The notes beneath the pieces were generated by a model. It was given only the letters and a program-made list of their open reading frames with translations, was not told the origin of the DNA and searched no databases. DNA of 5,787 nucleotides. Source: an uncultured bacterium (GTDB taxonomy: Bacteria; Actinomycetota; Actinomycetes; S36-B12). The translations under genes and the position numbers were made by a program. The stretch spans positions 1-5,787 of the forward strand of contig CAJBMR010000007.1 of NCBI GenBank assembly GCA_903954205.1, in the 5' to 3' direction. Shown in pieces: positions 4,607 to 5,787 of this stretch. How positions within the stretch are numbered: position 1 is the stretch's first letter; every line of letters starts with the position of its first letter.

Positions 4607-5787
4607 GAGGATGCCGGCGGGCACTCCCTTATCGACGATGGAGAAGGGCTCACCGCGGGACTCGGTCAGGTAGACGCCCGGGCCGACGCAGTCGAGAGCG
4701 CGGTCGCCGTAGGTCACGTAGTCCCACTCGAACATCGCATGCCTGTTCTCGACCGTGCGACGGAACGTCTGAAGGAACTCCACGTTCCACACGCCGTAGG
4801 GCGGCTCACCCTTCAGGGAGTGGACGGACCCGCAGCCGTAGCGATCACCGATCTCCCGCTTGATCAGGCGCCCCCACGTGGCCGGCACGGACAGGATCTG
4901 CATCGGCGCCCAGCGCATCTTCATGAGGTTGCCGTACTTGTCCTTCGTGCCCACGGCATCTGGATGGCCGATCTCGAATGTCTCGGTCCGAGTGCCGGGG
5001 TTTGCCGACCCCGGGCATCCGAATCCACCGACGCCAGCGCAGATCGCGTACTTTCCGTAGGAGTACTCCTTGTAGGTGCGGTGCTTGACCTTCTCCCACA
5101 CGCCGAACCGGCCGCTGTGCGGCAGAAGGGACGGGTTCTTCGCCATCACATCCGCGTTGTAGCCGTAGCGCGAGATCCGATCACCGATCTCCATGAGGAC
5201 GGTGGCGCTGAGAGGCGTGCCCTTGCCTTCGCCCGGGACGACCTTGTAGAGCTTGCCGTCGCTGCCGACGTAGGCGAAGGTGCCCGGCGGCACATCCGGG
5301 ATCCGGTGGTAGTCGAAGGCGCCTGCGACGGTCCAGCGATCCGTCCTGGCAAAAACCTTACTGTCGGCGAGGGCCGCCTCCGAGCGCGCCTGAGGCGACT
5401 TGCCCTTGAGTTCCTTCGCCGCAGGTCGCAGTGCACCGTAGAGGAACATCATGTCGCGGTAGTAGGTCATGACGGGCAGGAACGTCGTCGCGAGTTGACG
5501 CGTGACCAGCACGGGCTGGAGCGGGAGTTGCCCGGGACTCGCGGCGCCGGAGTCGCGATCCTGCTGACGCTTGGCCACCTTCCAGAGATTGTGCAGAAGC
5601 CCGACTGACGGCTGACCCTCAATCCCGGCGAAGTACTCGGTGGCCTGCTCGATTGTCAGCGTGATCTTGTCCATCTGACCGAGGAAGAACTCCTTCGACT
5701 CAGAGAGGCCCTCCGCGACAGGCACTCCCGGCAGGGCGACACCTGCGTACCCCGTGCACGTCGCCCCCGCTGTCACCGCCTTGTCGG
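4598..5787 (-). CDS. Uncharacterised protein, 5' end cut by window edge; possibly exported
   Basis: The frame is open from the right edge (first full codon 5785-5783) to TAG at 4600-4598, giving at least 396 residues. A GTG at 5776-5774 is the first possible start inside the window, but the frame continues upstream without a stop and the only nearby AAGG is just two bases away, so the true start is probably outside. I do not recognise the family. Numbered from that GTG: a helical N-terminal part (about 24-140, including a Met/Tyr-rich segment TFLPVMTYYRDMMFLYG at 98-114), then an aromatic, Gly- and Lys-rich part likely to be mostly beta. Cysteines are at 7, 246, 254, 315 and 363, in contexts such as YAICAGVGGFGCPGS and DRYGCGSVH. 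Five cysteines and many Trp/Tyr residues suggest an exported, disulfide-bonded protein, but the signal peptide, if any, is off-window. No catalytic motif is evident. A link to the downstream DUF2461 gene is not shown. Confidence 0.8.
   Translation of the reverse strand, partial: DKAVTAGATCTGYAGVALPGVPVAEGLSESKEFFLGQMDKITLTIEQATEYFAGIEGQPSVGLLHNLWKVAKRQQDRDSGAASPGQLPLQPVLVTRQLATTFLPVMTYYRDMMFLYGALRPAAKELKGKSPQARSEAALADSKVFARTDRWTVAGAFDYHRIPDVPPGTFAYVGSDGKLYKVVPGEGKGTPLSATVLMEIGDRISRYGYNADVMAKNPSLLPHSGRFGVWEKVKHRTYKEYSYGKYAICAGVGGFGCPGSANPGTRTETFEIGHPDAVGTKDKYGNLMKMRWAPMQILSVPATWGRLIKREIGDRYGCGSVHSLKGEPPYGVWNVEFLQTFRRTVENRHAMFEWDYVTYGDRALDCVGPGVYLTESRGEPFSIVDKGVPAGILVK

Noticed and set aside
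4238..5608. A 456-codon open frame on the plus strand opposite the two leftward genes
   Set aside because: It spans two well-supported minus-strand genes and the gap between them. Its translation is a Val/Arg/Leu/Gly/His-rich string without domain character, as expected for the antisense frame of G/C-rich genes.

Overview
The window looks like chromosomal DNA from a high-GC Gram-positive bacterium (Actinomycetota). Base composition is strongly G+C rich with G/C-ending codons, GTG and TTG starts occur, TANNNT-type -10 elements are present (one apparently driving a leaderless gene), and the protein families (a DUF4436 membrane protein, a DUF2461 protein, a BetI-like TetR regulator) are common in that phylum. 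I cannot name a genus. There are no RNA genes, mobile elements, CRISPR arrays or long gene-free stretches; the longest non-coding gaps are about 112 bp (1399-1510) and 82 bp (690-771).

Left half (1-2974): a metabolic module under apparent common control. A leftward acyl-CoA dehydrogenase gene, cut by the left edge, is divergent from a TetR-family regulator gene. The regulator is followed on the same strand by a class-III PLP-dependent aminotransferase. The sequence CTGAA(T/C)GA(G/C)CG(T/C)TCAG occurs three times: once between the divergent genes and twice in front of the aminotransferase. Of the latter two, one sits between a plausible -35 and -10 and the other lies just downstream over the likely transcription start. 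The simplest reading is that the TetR protein represses itself, the dehydrogenase and the aminotransferase, and is released by an amine, amino acid or acyl-CoA ligand. The substrate cannot be read from sequence.

Right half (2975-5787): a rightward four-helix DUF4436 membrane protein meets a leftward DUF2461 protein tail to tail with no base between the stop codons. Upstream of the DUF2461 gene on the minus strand, 27 bp away, is a leftward gene cut by the right edge. It encodes a protein of at least 396 residues with five cysteines that I do not recognise. The DUF2461 gene appears to have its own leaderless promoter at the 3' end of that gene.

The most notable signal is the three-site operator set with its readable promoter geometry. 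The most obscure gene is the one at the right edge. I see no sign of an exotic system such as defence, a retroelement or a mobile island.
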